Shown: piece by piece, positions 1-19,615 of the stretch | Layout: each line of letters opens with the position of its first letter | Numbering within the stretch: position 1 is the stretch's first letter | Source: Heterotrichella gracilis | Lineage: Eukaryota; Sar; Xanthophyceae; Tribonematales; Xanthonemataceae | Assembly (NCBI GenBank): GCA_032358255.1 | Contig: JAULBX010030264.1 | Coordinates: forward strand, 62,001 to 126,000 | Direction of reading: 5' to 3' | DNA: 64,000 nucleotides | Position numbers and translations under genes: made by a program | Notes under the pieces: generated by a model | Database searches by the model: none | Seen by the model: the letters and a program-made list of their open reading frames with translations, nothing else | What the model was told of the DNA's origin: nothing

Positions 1-7896
<7,896 letters not shown>

Positions 7897-9913
7897 CGCA
7901 GGTAAGTGCTGTGCAGATCAGCACGGCTGCACTATGGGGTTCTGTCCACACAACAGGACACAGCCCGTGGCATCCTGGTCATGTGTTGCAAGGGGTCAGC
8001 CACAAGGTGGCACTGACTGAAGTTCTGGTTTGACAGCACTTGGGGTTGCGTGCGCACAAGGGCAAGTAACGATCTCAAGATTACGATGAAACGTAAGTTG
8101 CCAGTTATAGCGTTGGCAAGCACCTCGCTCGTGTTAAACCACATCGCTGAAAACAGCCGACTCGTGCCTTGTAAAACGGCGGGAAAGAGCCGCAGCCCAC
8201 CTCTTCAGGTGGACTGCGGTCAGGGGGACGAAAGAGGCACTGGAAACGAGGAGGCTGGTCATTAAATTTCAAAAAGCCCTTAAATCGATTTCAATTGAGA
8301 TTAATGATACAGTGTTGGGAGAGGGGGCCCCCTGTATACACAACGAATCTGCTTCACCACGAGTGCCAGAGTGAGTCACCAAGAGCTTGCAATGCCATGC
8401 AAGAAACTAGAAGCACCTTGACGGGGTTTCAAAGTGTAATTCAGCAACATAATTCTGAATCAGCTGCCGCTGCAGCAAAGGGCAGACATCCGAGTAAGGC
8501 AACTATTGGGCCATGGGTGACCCTCCCTTTTATAAGGTAGCCTGCACGCATGGCTGCCTAGAGCACAACCCAGTCAGAGAGTATGTTACAACCCTGTGCA
8601 TCTTGGACCAGGAGTCATTCCATCCTGTTCAAGTGTACCCGCCCAGGCTGAGCACAGGACCTGGCCGCTGATACAGCTACCCCAGTGAATATCCATCTGG
8701 ACTGCATGTGCCTGTGCCTCAACAGTTACACCACACTAATCGTATGTACCTTACTCCAAATTGTGGTCACATAAATAATAAAGTAGCTTGACACGTGAAA
8801 ACGCCAGGGGCGGGAAAGATGTTGCCAAGCATTGTGTGTGGCCTCACCTCAGTACGTGCAAAGATGACTACTGCGGGATATCTGGCTATGCTGCTACAGC
8901 TCTAGAAAATGCACTCAGAACTGCCTAACTAAAACAAAGGTGTGGTACTGCTATAATCCCGCGGGTTGTCGCCAGCCGAGGTGACTCTTGTCTACCCTAT
9001 CAAGCCCCCGCTGGAATGAGTACCGTAACCAGCTGCAGTGCCGCAACCCACTGCTGCATCAAGCCCCTCCTTGCCCCAACCCCGCCCAAAACTTCCAAGT
9101 GGCTCTTCATGGTGATTGGGGTAATCCCTCGCTTGCCTGCAGGTGCCACACAGCCCTCAGTGAGCATCCAAGTCAGCACAAGGCAGGGACCTGTAGGTGA
9201 TGACCAGGACCCTTCCCGCAGTCCTGAGTAACCCAACATGGAAGCACAAATTGCTCCAAATGCCTGCAACCATGTGCAACCCACACACAACTGTCACCCA
9301 GCATCCACGCGCTCTGAATCGCACCTTTTCTCACTCCCAGCCCCCCGCCGTAAGCTCCACAGGCCTGGGTGGGTGCCTTGGAGAGACCCAAATTGGCATC
9401 GGCTAGCTCTGCCGTGCGTACCCCCCGCGCCAGTCGACGCCAGCACTCGCGGCGCCAGTGGCCCCATGCCAGGAGGACCACATGACCAGCCCCCTTGCAT
9501 GCGCGGTGCGCAGGCAGCTTTACCCTGACCTCCTTGCTGAGGTGCCGATGGTGGAGAGTAGGGCGCCTGGTGCTGTGCTGTGCAGCCCCGCTTATGCACT
9601 TATTAGGGCATCGATAATAAATGGGAAAAAGGAAAATCCTACTAACTGCAGCAGTACCACTAAACTCAACAACACTGTCCCCGACCAGATAACCCCCGAA
9701 AACAAGCACATGCGCCGAACATCTCTCACACTCTCACAACTGCTTTCAACAACTGGGCCCCTACCAGCAAACCAAAGCAACACCCACCCTTGGTGTCCCC
9801 TTCCCACTCCCATTCCCGAACCACACTCATCCCATTCCCATCACACCCATTCCTTATTCCAACATTCGAGCATTTGGATGATCTCCAGTGGCAGGATCGG
9901 CAGCATCAGGGGA
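7897..9913. other. Intergenic, KDM5 promoter side and upstream gene's 3' side
   Basis: Lies between the KDM5 start and the stop of the next minus-strand gene. No exon with domain similarity or a consistent splice chain was found. It should hold the KDM5 5' UTR and promoter and the neighbour's 3' UTR; no clear core promoter motif could be assigned. Confidence 0.5.
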
Positions 9914-12900
9914 TTAGCACAAATCAACAAAATCGGCGCGCCCGCCCAGACCCCTGGACCCAACAGGCTTGCGCTGCTTCGCATCTACTTTGGAGGGGCC
10001 GGTGGGCTCATCTGGCTGGCAGGCTTCAAAGAGATCCCGTGCATCAAGACTTGGTGGAGGGTCATCCACTGGGGGCGGCTGCGTGCCCTGGCTTTGGGCA
10101 AGGATGGCTGTTGCAAGGGAGAGGTGGGGTTCGTGGGCGTGTTATCCTGCCGGGGGCGTATCGGATGATTAGGTGGTACAATCCGCAACAAGCAGAAAGG
10201 CCTCACCCTACCCATCAACCACGTAGTAGTTGAGTAGCATGAGGCCCTCCTGGTTGTTGGGGATTATGGCAAGTTTCAATCAGGGGGTTAATAATATCAT
10301 ATCAACCCAACACATGGCGTCTACTTTGGGCAATGGGGTCTCCTGGTCTGGACCTGGGAGGTCCTCTGCGGGGGGAGGGGGGTATGTAGGTGTGAGGCCA
10401 ATTTATAGGTACTTGCTTAAATAGCAAGCATTTCGGCAATGCAGCCATATGAGCAATCAGCCATTGAACAGTGTTTTGCTGGTTGCCTAAAGGGGGCGGG
10501 AAGAGGGGGGGAGGGGTGGTGGATTTGTTTCATGATTTAAACAAACGAGTAGGATTGTAGACCTTGCTGACCCTTGATAGATGAAGTTGAGAAGGAATAT
10601 ATCCACAACTCTTAAGCATACATGAGTATGACTAGAGCGAGTTGCACGCGCGTGCTTCGTCGCTCCCCTTGGGAGTTGTTAGACGGGCTTCATGTAACTA
10701 TTTTTCTTTTCTGCATTTTGGTGGTGCAACATGTACAGTCTCGATTAGGTAAGGAATGAAGGGAAGGCAATTGTGCAAATGCCTTTGTTTCCCACTTTTG
10801 GTCCAAGGAATGGGGCATTAAAACTCACCCAGCAATCGGTTGAACCCGCTGCTACTCTGTGACAGGGGGGGGCCCTCCGACCCCGCTGACTTGCTGGCTC
10901 CAACACCCACAGGCGGAAGCGCAACCTGCGCACCAGGTGGACGTGGGCAGATGGCAAATAAAAATTTACACGAGGATGAATTTCATTTTAATTTTCTAGT
11001 CAATAGCCAAACCCATAAGATGTACTTTTCGTTAAATATTTTAGAAGATGTTTTTCTCTTTTTATCAACCCGGACAGGCTGTATAGCACCATGTATGTGC
11101 TGCTACACACCATGCATGCAACCCAGGTGCTAAGTGCGCACGGTCCCCCGCATAGTTAGGCCAAACCCAGCTGATGCGGGCGAGCGCAAGCCCCATCAGC
11201 CACACAAGCGAGCAGTGGATTTCCAACCAACCTCTGCAGTTTGCTGCCCTGTGAGCACTGGAACAAGCAGCGCCAGGACAAAACAGCTTGACTGAGCCTG
11301 CGTAAAGCTGGCTGCTGATCTGGCTGTCTTTTATATAATGCATGCCCATTGATCACAATTCCAGGTACAGGTGGAAATGAAAAGCTAACCTCAACAGCAC
11401 GATAAGAAGTGGTAAATTAGGTGATGGCGAGGGTTGTTGCTGGAAGGCCCGCCTGTGATTGACAGCTGTAGGTGCAGCTACCGTTTGGAAAGCAACACCA
11501 GCAAACGCAGATACCTAATCCCCCCACCTCATCGTGCGGGAGGTTGTTTTCCAGCGGCCCACCCCCATCCCCATCCCCGTCCAGCAGCCGCGCCAGGCCC
11601 CTGGCTGGGTTGACTGGTGGTTTGGGGGGCGCGCTGGCCGCTACCACCTGCTTCACCTTGCCCAGCACCCGGTTCTTCAGAGCTAGGACCTCTGGGTTGT
11701 CGTCGGGGTGGGTGGAGCCTGTAGAGGGTTCAAGGTTTAGGATTTAGGGGTTTGGACATGGAAACAATGGATGCTGATACATGTCAGATACATACTAAAA
11801 GCTCTAGGCAAGTCACACCTTGCATCTATGCACTAAATAAAGAAATATATAAGCTCTAGGCACGACAGGCTGGACATGAACATTGACGTCAAAGTCAAGA
11901 CTTGGGGGGTATTGCTGCGCGCCCGGGAATATAACACCCCCTGCCAGACCCACCTACAATATTGCCTGCCCTGTCAACATACACCTCCATCTGCTCCCAC
12001 AGCTCCTTCTCGCTCAGCGCATCGGCCGGGGCAGCGCGCTTGTGCGAGGGAGTCTGCGGTGGCGCACACGCGCTCACAATCACAGTCACAGTAGTTTCAA
12101 GGCGTGCACAGCGCTGTGCCAGTGTTGAGGCCTCGGCGCCTCCCAGCAGGCACAGGAGGAGCAGGGCCACATGGGGTAAAGGGGGGGAAATGTAAAGCAA
12201 CACAGCACAGAGTGCTAGCATAGTATCTGGCTGCTCCATTGGAATGCATGTAAGCAAGTAAGTTCGTGTATTAATGCTAGCTGTTGGTTCCTCAGTGTAC
12301 CCCTGTCTAGCACGTGATTTACTAGCATTTCTACAAGTGGGTATCAATTATCACTGGATTTCTGTAGCAAGCATTTATCCGGGGTATGCTAAAACTCAGT
12401 GCACCCCAGCCTCCACCATGTGCTGCCAATGAACGCACCGCCAGCTGTGCGCCTGCCCGCTTGGCCCCTGCGTGTGGCTCCCTCCTGGTGGTCCCCTCAG
12501 GGTACCACACACCGGGCTGCACGCTCTCCTTGGTCAGCGGAAGGCCCCATTGGGCGGGGTCCAGCCCTGCGCAAGCAACGATGCAGGGTTTGGTGCAGAC
12601 AGTGGGTCGGTGTGTTGTACACTCAGCGAAGGCTTGGTGCAGTGCAGAGGTCCACAGGGTCTGGTGAATGATGGCCCACCATCATTTTTTTTTACTTGGC
12701 CACCTGTGACCCTTTTGGAGTCCTTGTAGGGGTCCATGTAGGGTTTGGGTCAGCTTTGCGTGCACCACCACCCAGCAGCTGCCTGGGCAGGCGTTGAGGG
12801 TCTTAGGGTTTCCTTTCAAGGGTTCTTAAAGGCTGTGCGCACCTAGCTTGGTGAGCTTTGCGGGCACCACCACCCAGCTCCTGCCTGGGTCCCTGTTGGC

Positions 12901-13909
12901 CACTTTGGAGGCACGGTGCTCGCTGATGGGCCGACCAGCCGCCCACGTGAACAGCTCTGCAGTGGGGCAAGGGTTTAGGGCTGTGGCAGCTAGGGTTTTG
13001 GGGTCCCGCAAGCACACACTGCAGCAGCTACCCTGGGTAATCCTGACCATTTCACTGAATAGCTTGTTTGCTCAGTGTTACAGCTTTTAGATGGGTACAT
13101 ACCACCCGCATGAACATCTATGAGTTGACACGTCGCAAACCTGTACACCTAAGAGTGGTACCTGACAGGTACTTGGTCCACCCCCCGTCCTGCACCCCCC
13201 ACACCGGCTGCGGCGCGCCCTCCCCCAGCGTGAGGTCCAGGTACCCCCTGATCTGCTTCTCGGTGATCTTGTTGCTGCCCCCGCCCTCGTCAGGCCCCGT
13301 GATGATGTTGCACTGCGACTGGGGCAGCAGCTTGACCATTATCCGGGTGAGCTGGCGCATCTCGTCCATGGGCCCCCGCCGCTTGGCCTTGCTCTTGAAC
13401 CGGGGCGAGTTGCCACCCTCCGAGGAATCCTCCTGGTGGTGCTCCTGGTGGTGCTCCTGGTGGTGGTGTTCCTGGTGGTGGTGTTGATGGTGGTGGTGGT
13501 GGTGGTGTTGATGGTGGGGAGCCTCCGGGGTTCGATGCTCTCCATAGCAGTTGGCCACTGGCACACCGGCACGGTCACCCAGGCCCGCATTCTGGGTCAC
13601 CAGCGGTCCCACCACCGACGGGAGGCGGTCCTGTTGCGTGAGGGTGAGGTCCAGGCCTTGCTGCAGCACTGTCAAGTCTGGGTGGGGTATGTCTGGCTGG
13701 TACTGGGAAACCGGCTGCTGGGAGTCTCCAGGGAAGGCTTGGCTGGTGCCGACTATTTGCTGAGTCAAGGATACCAAGGGAGGGTCCTCGGACTGCAAGC
13801 TGTTGGGCTTATCTAGATCGGGCAGCTGGAGCTGGCCTGCTATGATATCAGAGAGCTGTGATAGGCCCAGTGTGCCAGGGTCACCGTAACTCCCGTGTAA
13901 ACGGGCCAT
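9914..13909 (-). CDS. Unrecognised 559-aa protein with a His-rich region
   Basis: Seven exons join without phase conflict: 13909-13162, 12956-12843, 12566-12417, 12139-11954, 11718-11528, 10925-10829, 10107-9914 (TAA), 1680 nt. The first exon starts at an ATG and is open for 249 codons. It encodes a Gln/Pro-rich N-terminus, a His/Gln run (many HH and HHQE units around residues 132-165), a basic patch (RFKSKAKRRG), then a conserved-looking segment (KITEKQIRGYLDLTLG) that runs through exons 2 and 3 (ELFTWAAGRPISEHR, VQPGVWYPEGTTRRE). Exons 5-7 are Pro/Asp/Gly-rich. I do not recognise the family. The mixed low-complexity and conserved core with a basic stretch would suit a nuclear or chromatin protein, but that is inference. 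Exon 4's acceptor (GGGAG|GC) is the least certain junction. The intron after exon 2 carries a copy of that exon's end. Confidence 0.7.
12752..12788 (-). repeat. Intronic copy of the end of exon 2 of the His-rich gene
   Basis: Bases 12752-12788 match 12854-12890 at roughly 33 of 37 positions, about 102 bp downstream in the sense of the gene. The interval between them includes the telomere-like motif GTCTTAGGGTTT. Confidence 0.8.
13437..13514 (-). repeat. In-frame CAC/CAG-rich microsatellite encoding His/Gln repeats
   Basis: Plus-strand GGTGGT and GGTGCTCCT units translate on the minus strand as runs of His with spaced Gln and Glu. This is low-complexity coding sequence inside exon 1 of the His-rich gene and probably length-variable. 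Confidence 0.85.
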
Positions 13910-15061
13910 GGCGCCTAGTCGATAGGAGCAGAACCTCGAGAGTTCTGGGTGTCCAGAAGGAAAGCATGCGCCGTGCTGAAGGGCTGCTCAAGGGGTGAGC
14001 ATGGACGGGGGTGATGAGGTGATGCAGTCAAAGCACACAGTTTCAAGAGAATGGGCTGGGCGTCTGCCTACACTGCTGTAAGCCGATGTGACGGGGAGCA
14101 ACGAACTGCGTTCGTGGAAAACAAGGCGTTGTAACGAAGTGGTGGTCGGACTGACTTGCTAAAAGGTTTGGGCCACTTTTGTTACAAATTCACGCGATTT
14201 TTCAAACTTTCACATTTATTTTAATTAATCCAATTGATTTTCTGAGGGTACAGTGACCATAGTGGATGGGCTTGGGTTGGCATCTGCTGCCAGCTGTGCA
14301 GCAGCAGTAACTCAACACTATCTTAAAAAAACGTGGGCAAAGCGGTCTAGCTGCTCAAGGCAGAAAAATACCCTGTAAAAAACCCTTGCGAGCTGGATGC
14401 TGTGACCTTGCCAGCCCACCTCAAAAGAGTCTGCCCGTCATGACTGGTCACAACTGAAACAAGATGTAACACCGGTGGTTGCTGTGAGCATCATCAACTG
14501 TGGAGCTGCGCCACTTCTACTGTGTTCTAATGACTGATAACGTATCCCAAACAAGCAGGATTGCCTGATCAACAAGTGCAGTACCATCTACCCACGCCGA
14601 ACTGCTTGTAACCCTCAAATCACCCACTCGCCTTACGTGCGGTCATCAAGTTCAGCCAACAATTGCAAGTGCTAGTACCAAACAGGGAGTACCTGCTGTC
14701 CTGCTTTCCCGGGAATCGAAACTGCATGCTAAAAAAATGACTCCGGGACAGCTGCTGTCCCGGGCATCTACAAAGTACAGAACGAGTGAAAAATGTGCAC
14801 AGAAGGTACACTGGCTGTCAGGGATACCATTACACTGGACCAATAAGATATGATAGCAAGGAGTAGGAAACAACAAGGGACATCACTGAGCACTCCATGG
14901 ACCTTCAAAATCTGGTGCCTGCAAAAACTACAGCTTGAGATAAACACGCTGACCAGCAACATACAGTAAAAGATACAGACCGACCCAGAATCTGAGGGAG
15001 ACAAGCATATTGGGGTATCCTCTAGGAGTCCAGCGCCCAGACACTAGCAATTCTCACGCTG
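13910..15061. other. Intergenic, no gene seen
   Basis: Separates two minus-strand genes: the 3' side of the ORP gene and the promoter side of the His-rich gene. Only short frames without support were found. Confidence 0.5.
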
Positions 15062-18000
15062 TTAGTGTCCTAGGAACTCCTTACGCAGCTTTGCGTCTGC
15101 CCGTTGGAGCAGCTCAGCGGCATCCTTGGACTCCTGTGAGGCCTTGAGGTCCCCCCGCTCCAGCTCGCCCAGGTCCTTGCGCAGCGTGCAGTCGGAGGGA
15201 AGCGGGTGGGGCGCCTGGTGCCACTCGGATGGGACATCCTCCATGTACGTCCAGTATCTGGGGGAAAGGAGAGTGAAGGTGAAGTCAGATGGCAGAGGGT
15301 AGTGTTCTTGGTGCCACTCGGCAGGGACATCCCGCACATACACCCAGCACATAGAGGGGGGGACGGAACCATTCACATCAAGAAATTGGGGCAGCCACAT
15401 CCATCATACCCTGCAGACATGGGACTCCCGAGCGCCCACTTCAACCCTGTGCCCATGCATGCTTACACCTCATGTCCCCGCCCACCTTTTGCCATCCCAA
15501 TCTAGGTGCGACAGCCAGTTGCCCCTGCACTCCGACAGCGCCGGCTCCCCGTTTGGCCCTTCAAAGGTCGATGGCTCGCTGACGGAGGTGCGGCTGAGCA
15601 GGGTGGATCCCAGGATGGACTTGACACCAGCCTTGCCAAACAACGACTGCAAGGACATGGTGGCTGGGGGTCATGGGGTGTGTGTGGTGGGCGCGGGTTG
15701 GTGGGAGGTGGGGCCCTCATACATGGCAAGCTGTTGCAAGTGATTACTCAGTAGACCCTTTCAGTAGCACACCTTGGGTTTGCTTGCCCCGTTGAGCGTG
15801 GGCGCCTCGCATCTGTAAATGCACCCCGACATGGCGTCAGGCCGCTGCAGCAGCCAGTTGTCCACAGCGCCCTCCACCTTGCCAAAGGTGACGTCGCACG
15901 CCAGGTTGTTCCGCCTGTCTACAAAGTGCGCGGCCCCCGTCACCTCCCCCCGAGGGGCGCTGGTGTAGAGCAGCCCTGCGCGCAGGGATTGTGGGTGAAG
16001 TTGGTTGCGGTTGCGGGTGGGGTGTGGGTGATGGGGTGTGGGTTGTGCTGGCCATATATTCAGGCTGGCAGCTCGTGCCATGGGCCAGAGCTGGCTAGAC
16101 AGCAACAGCACAGCCAGTGGTAATGACAACATGGGATGCTGATGGATACACCCTGGCTGGGCTGTGATTATGGTGGGGCTGTGGACCTTTCCATGCCATG
16201 CTATGTACAGCAGCACCGCCTCTGCTGCAGCCTCGCACCCCCCATTGCGCCCCACATGGGCATGATGGACACCATGGGTAGCCCGCTGTGCTGGCCATTC
16301 AACCTGTACTCCACTGTCCCATGAACCCATTGCTATGCCCCTCGGCTCGGTGTTTTGGCAGAGGTTTTGGTGGGGCATGGTGTTACCTCGCAAGTAGTTG
16401 GAAGGGTAGGTCATCTCTATGCAGCCGCCATCCGCAAACTGCACCCGCCGCCCCCCTCTGTTGTATGTCTTCAGGTTGTTCCCCTTGTAGGAGATCTCAG
16501 GCTGCTGGACTCCAGTGAACACCCACAGGTTGTCTGCGAGCGGGGACGGTTCAGTTGTCACCCAGTGCGCCATGGGTGGTGGCGGCAGAGTGCGTAACCT
16601 GCTACAACTCCCAGACGTACCCTCGTTGATCCAAAGTGTTTGCGCGAGAGCGGCAGCTCACCTAGGGCCTGCGCGGGCATGCAACTGGCAAGCATGCTTT
16701 GACATGGGGATCCATGTTGGTAATGCAGGTGCGAGGGGTCTGCAACTGGTATACAGTTATTCTTTAAAATCAATGTGAATTAACCCCCAAGGGATTAAAC
16801 GTAATTTAATACGGTTCAACATATAATCTTCATCCCATGTGAGGCCCATGCTGCACGCACCAGGCCCCACCATCTCGAATGTACAATGTATTATACATAT
16901 TTAATTTAAGACATCTCGATTAAAATCCCCATCCCAGTCCGCACATACCTGGCCCCACCATCTCAAACGCCGAGACAGGCGGGTGGTGGCTGACTTGCTC
17001 CATGTACAGCCTGGTGCCATCGCCCAGTTGCGCCTGCCACGTCTCGCCCAGTATGGGGTTGAAGGGCTTGCTCCAGGTGGCAAACACAAGGTGCGCGCCG
17101 GCCAAGAAGAAGGTGACCGTGCGCCGCATGCGCTCCACCGGGTCTTTGGCCAGGGCAGCCTCGGTGAGGTACCTGGGCGACACACGGTGTAGGGTTTAGG
17201 GTTTACGGGCGATCACTTGATCATCTGAATCCTAAACCCTGAACCCTGCACACATAAACCCCGAATGCATATCTGTGCAATAGATAATCCATGTGGAGTT
17301 GGTTATCTGATACCCCTATATTCTATATGCTAATCCATAGGTTACAAGTATGCAGTGCACCTTTGAACTACCACTTGAGACTAAATTCAATTATTTCAAA
17401 CTGAACACTGGCTTACGCCACATCCATCAGAAGCGAACAACAACCCAGCAACAACTTACTGTGGATAGACCCACACGTCCGCCACCTTCTGCAGGTAGCT
17501 CCTGGGCTCAAACATCTTCACCGGCAAGGACACGCTCATGATGTTGAGCTTGCCCATCATGAGGTTCCGGCCCATTTGCGTCACCAGGCCCAATATAGCG
17601 CTGCGCAAGCCACAATAACAACACTCAAGGCACACGTCAACTTTAAGCTGTTCAAGCTGGTGTGTGTGCCCGTTGCCCCAGTGTGGACTATACGCGACTG
17701 TTGTAATGTGCCATAGATGAAGTTCATTATTCAAATTAAATATTTATCATCCATCCACAAAGGCAGTTTATACTAATAGTTTCAAGGGTTGCGTGTAAAA
17801 TGTTCACATTAAGATGATTTCCAGCCATTTTGGCCAAGTGCAGTGCAATGCCTATAGAGAAGCGCATGCTGTTCCTGGCAGGGCCAGCACTGCCCAGCAA
17901 ATGGCGGCCTAGAGGAATGTTCCACCGATAACAACCATAGCGCCCCTGCCAGCTAGCATATGCAACTCGCAACAGTGCTGGCACATTGGCCAACTATCAC

Positions 18001-18747
18001 AGCTCAGGAAGCGATACCCAAAGCCTAGGGATGGCAATGCACACCCGCCAAATCATACAGACCGAAATTTACTCCAAGTATGTGGCAACGGTACCTGCGC
18101 TGTCGCTCCAACAGTTCTTTGTCATTGAAAGCCAGTCCCCCCTCCTCGTGAGCATCCTCGTGCAGGAATGCCTGCGACAGGTCAGGATTCACTGCAGTTG
18201 GCAGATGCAGAACAGGCTGAACACCTTTAAAACAATTTTCTAGGCGGAATTTGCGCACGGCCTGTCAGCTGCCCCACTCTAACTAGGAGCCAGGCTCTCC
18301 AAACAGTACTGGTACCAGGGTTGTGACCTGTTGCTGCAGGGTTGCACTGGTTTTCTTCTTCTGAAGAGTTGACTAGGCTTGCACCTCAGTTGGCAGTGCA
18401 ATTTGTGCTGCAGCGAGGCTCCTATGACAGGAACCCAACGAGGCTCTGTCGTGAAAGCCCCTTGATGCAGAGCACATACTGAAACCAACGAATGCACAGA
18501 GGCTGTGTGGCCCAAGCAGGCATTGCTTCACTGGGAGCTATCAGAAACCAAGTGACCAGCTGAACTGACCCTGAGCTTGGCTTCCCGAGCACGGTAACCC
18601 TGGTCCCTTTTAATTAACCCTGCCGAAACAGCCTGCGAGGTTGCATATGCATGCTTTGCAGTTCATTGCTCATACGCCATAGGGATGACGACTCACCTCA
18701 TGTGCGTCTGAGAACTCGTGCTCTAGACTATCTACCAAGCCTGCCAT
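15062..18747 (-). CDS. Oxysterol-binding protein-related protein (short ORP)
   Basis: Lipid transfer protein of the OSBP/ORP family, which exchanges sterols and phosphoinositides at membrane contacts. Exons: 18747-18697, 18216-18095, 17600-17460, 17172-16949, 16533-16387, 15975-15773, 15646-15486, 15257-15062 (TAA), 1245 nt, 414 aa. The family signature EQVSHHPP is at residues 163-170 and is preceded by KPFNPILGETW. The N-terminal strand region (ISLPV-like SVSLPVKMFEPRSYLQK) is in exon 3, and the C-terminus has the usual ADAKLRKEF helix after YMEDVPSEWH. There is no PH domain, ankyrin repeat or membrane anchor, so it is the short ORD-only type. The first exon (17 codons, strong GTGAGT donor) is chosen because it is phase-compatible; it is the least certain part. 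The intron before the last exon contains a decayed copy of that exon's start. Confidence 0.9.
15282..15350 (-). pseudogene. Decayed copy of the start of the last ORP exon
   Basis: Bases 15282-15350 correspond to 15189-15257, offset 93 bp. The copied frame reads WVYVRDVPAEWHQ where the real exon reads WTYMEDVPSEWHQ, so the similarity is visible at protein level. The acceptor AG of the true exon is replaced by TG, so the copy looks unspliceable. Confidence 0.85.
17189..17204. repeat. Telomere-like motif beside an ORP acceptor
   Basis: TAGGGTTTAGGGTTTA, starting 17 bases upstream (in gene sense) of the exon that begins at 17172. Confidence 0.85.
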
Positions 18748-19615
18748 GTCGGGCCACCAGCACCAGATTCCTCAGGTCTTGCAGACGAGCGTCACTGCAT
18801 TTCCAACCGCTCCTGCCCTGGGGGTACAGCAGCGACCTGCTAGCATGCTACAGTGATTGTCGCTGGACCTAGCACAAACCTAGCACAAACCCGGGTGTTT
18901 CGCAAGAGGTGGCTTCAAGCGAAAATAAGCCTCGTAACCGCTTCGTCATCTTACTTGAAGACATTGGCGGGTAGGGGGGGTTAGCTCAAACAGGTGAAAA
19001 CCATGCTTTAAAAACTAATTTGTTTTTCCTTCTTGACCAATGCAAAGCATGCGTTTTGCTGCACTTCAAGTTTTTGATTACTATTAGCCTAGCCTGTAAC
19101 TATTAGGCTAGCCTGTTTGGGGAACCAAAAGGGCATTGCATGCTTTGCAGGGCAGAGATTGGCAGCGCAAGGCGCAGTCCCACCGGGACAAAGTTTTTTG
19201 TAGCAAAAGCAGCTGAAAAAACCTTTGGTTACAAGCTTCACAGCCCGGTGAAACCCCCACTGTCTATTTGGCCCACAAAAGGCAATCTCTTGCATTGGAG
19301 AAACCCTAACACAAGGGTTGAGCACCACGCGACGCAGTATAAGCGACGATAAACATCCTTAATGTGCACTGCGCCACAATGCACTGCATGCACCAACCTC
19401 TTGAAACAGGTGCAATGTACATGTGTACGTACCACACTCACACTCAGCAACTCATCAGGCAACAACAGCACACTCGCAAACAGGCTGCCTGCTTAGGCCT
19501 CGCATGCCATGCGTCAACCACCAGCCATTTCCTGTCCACCGCTGGCGCCCCATATCTATCACAAAATAGCACAATGCACTTTAAGACACGCATTAGAAAG
19601 CGCAAACACAGGGAC
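18748..19615. other. Intergenic between IWS1 stop and ORP start
   Basis: Both flanking genes are on the minus strand. It should contain the IWS1 3' UTR and the ORP promoter. No supported gene. Confidence 0.5.
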
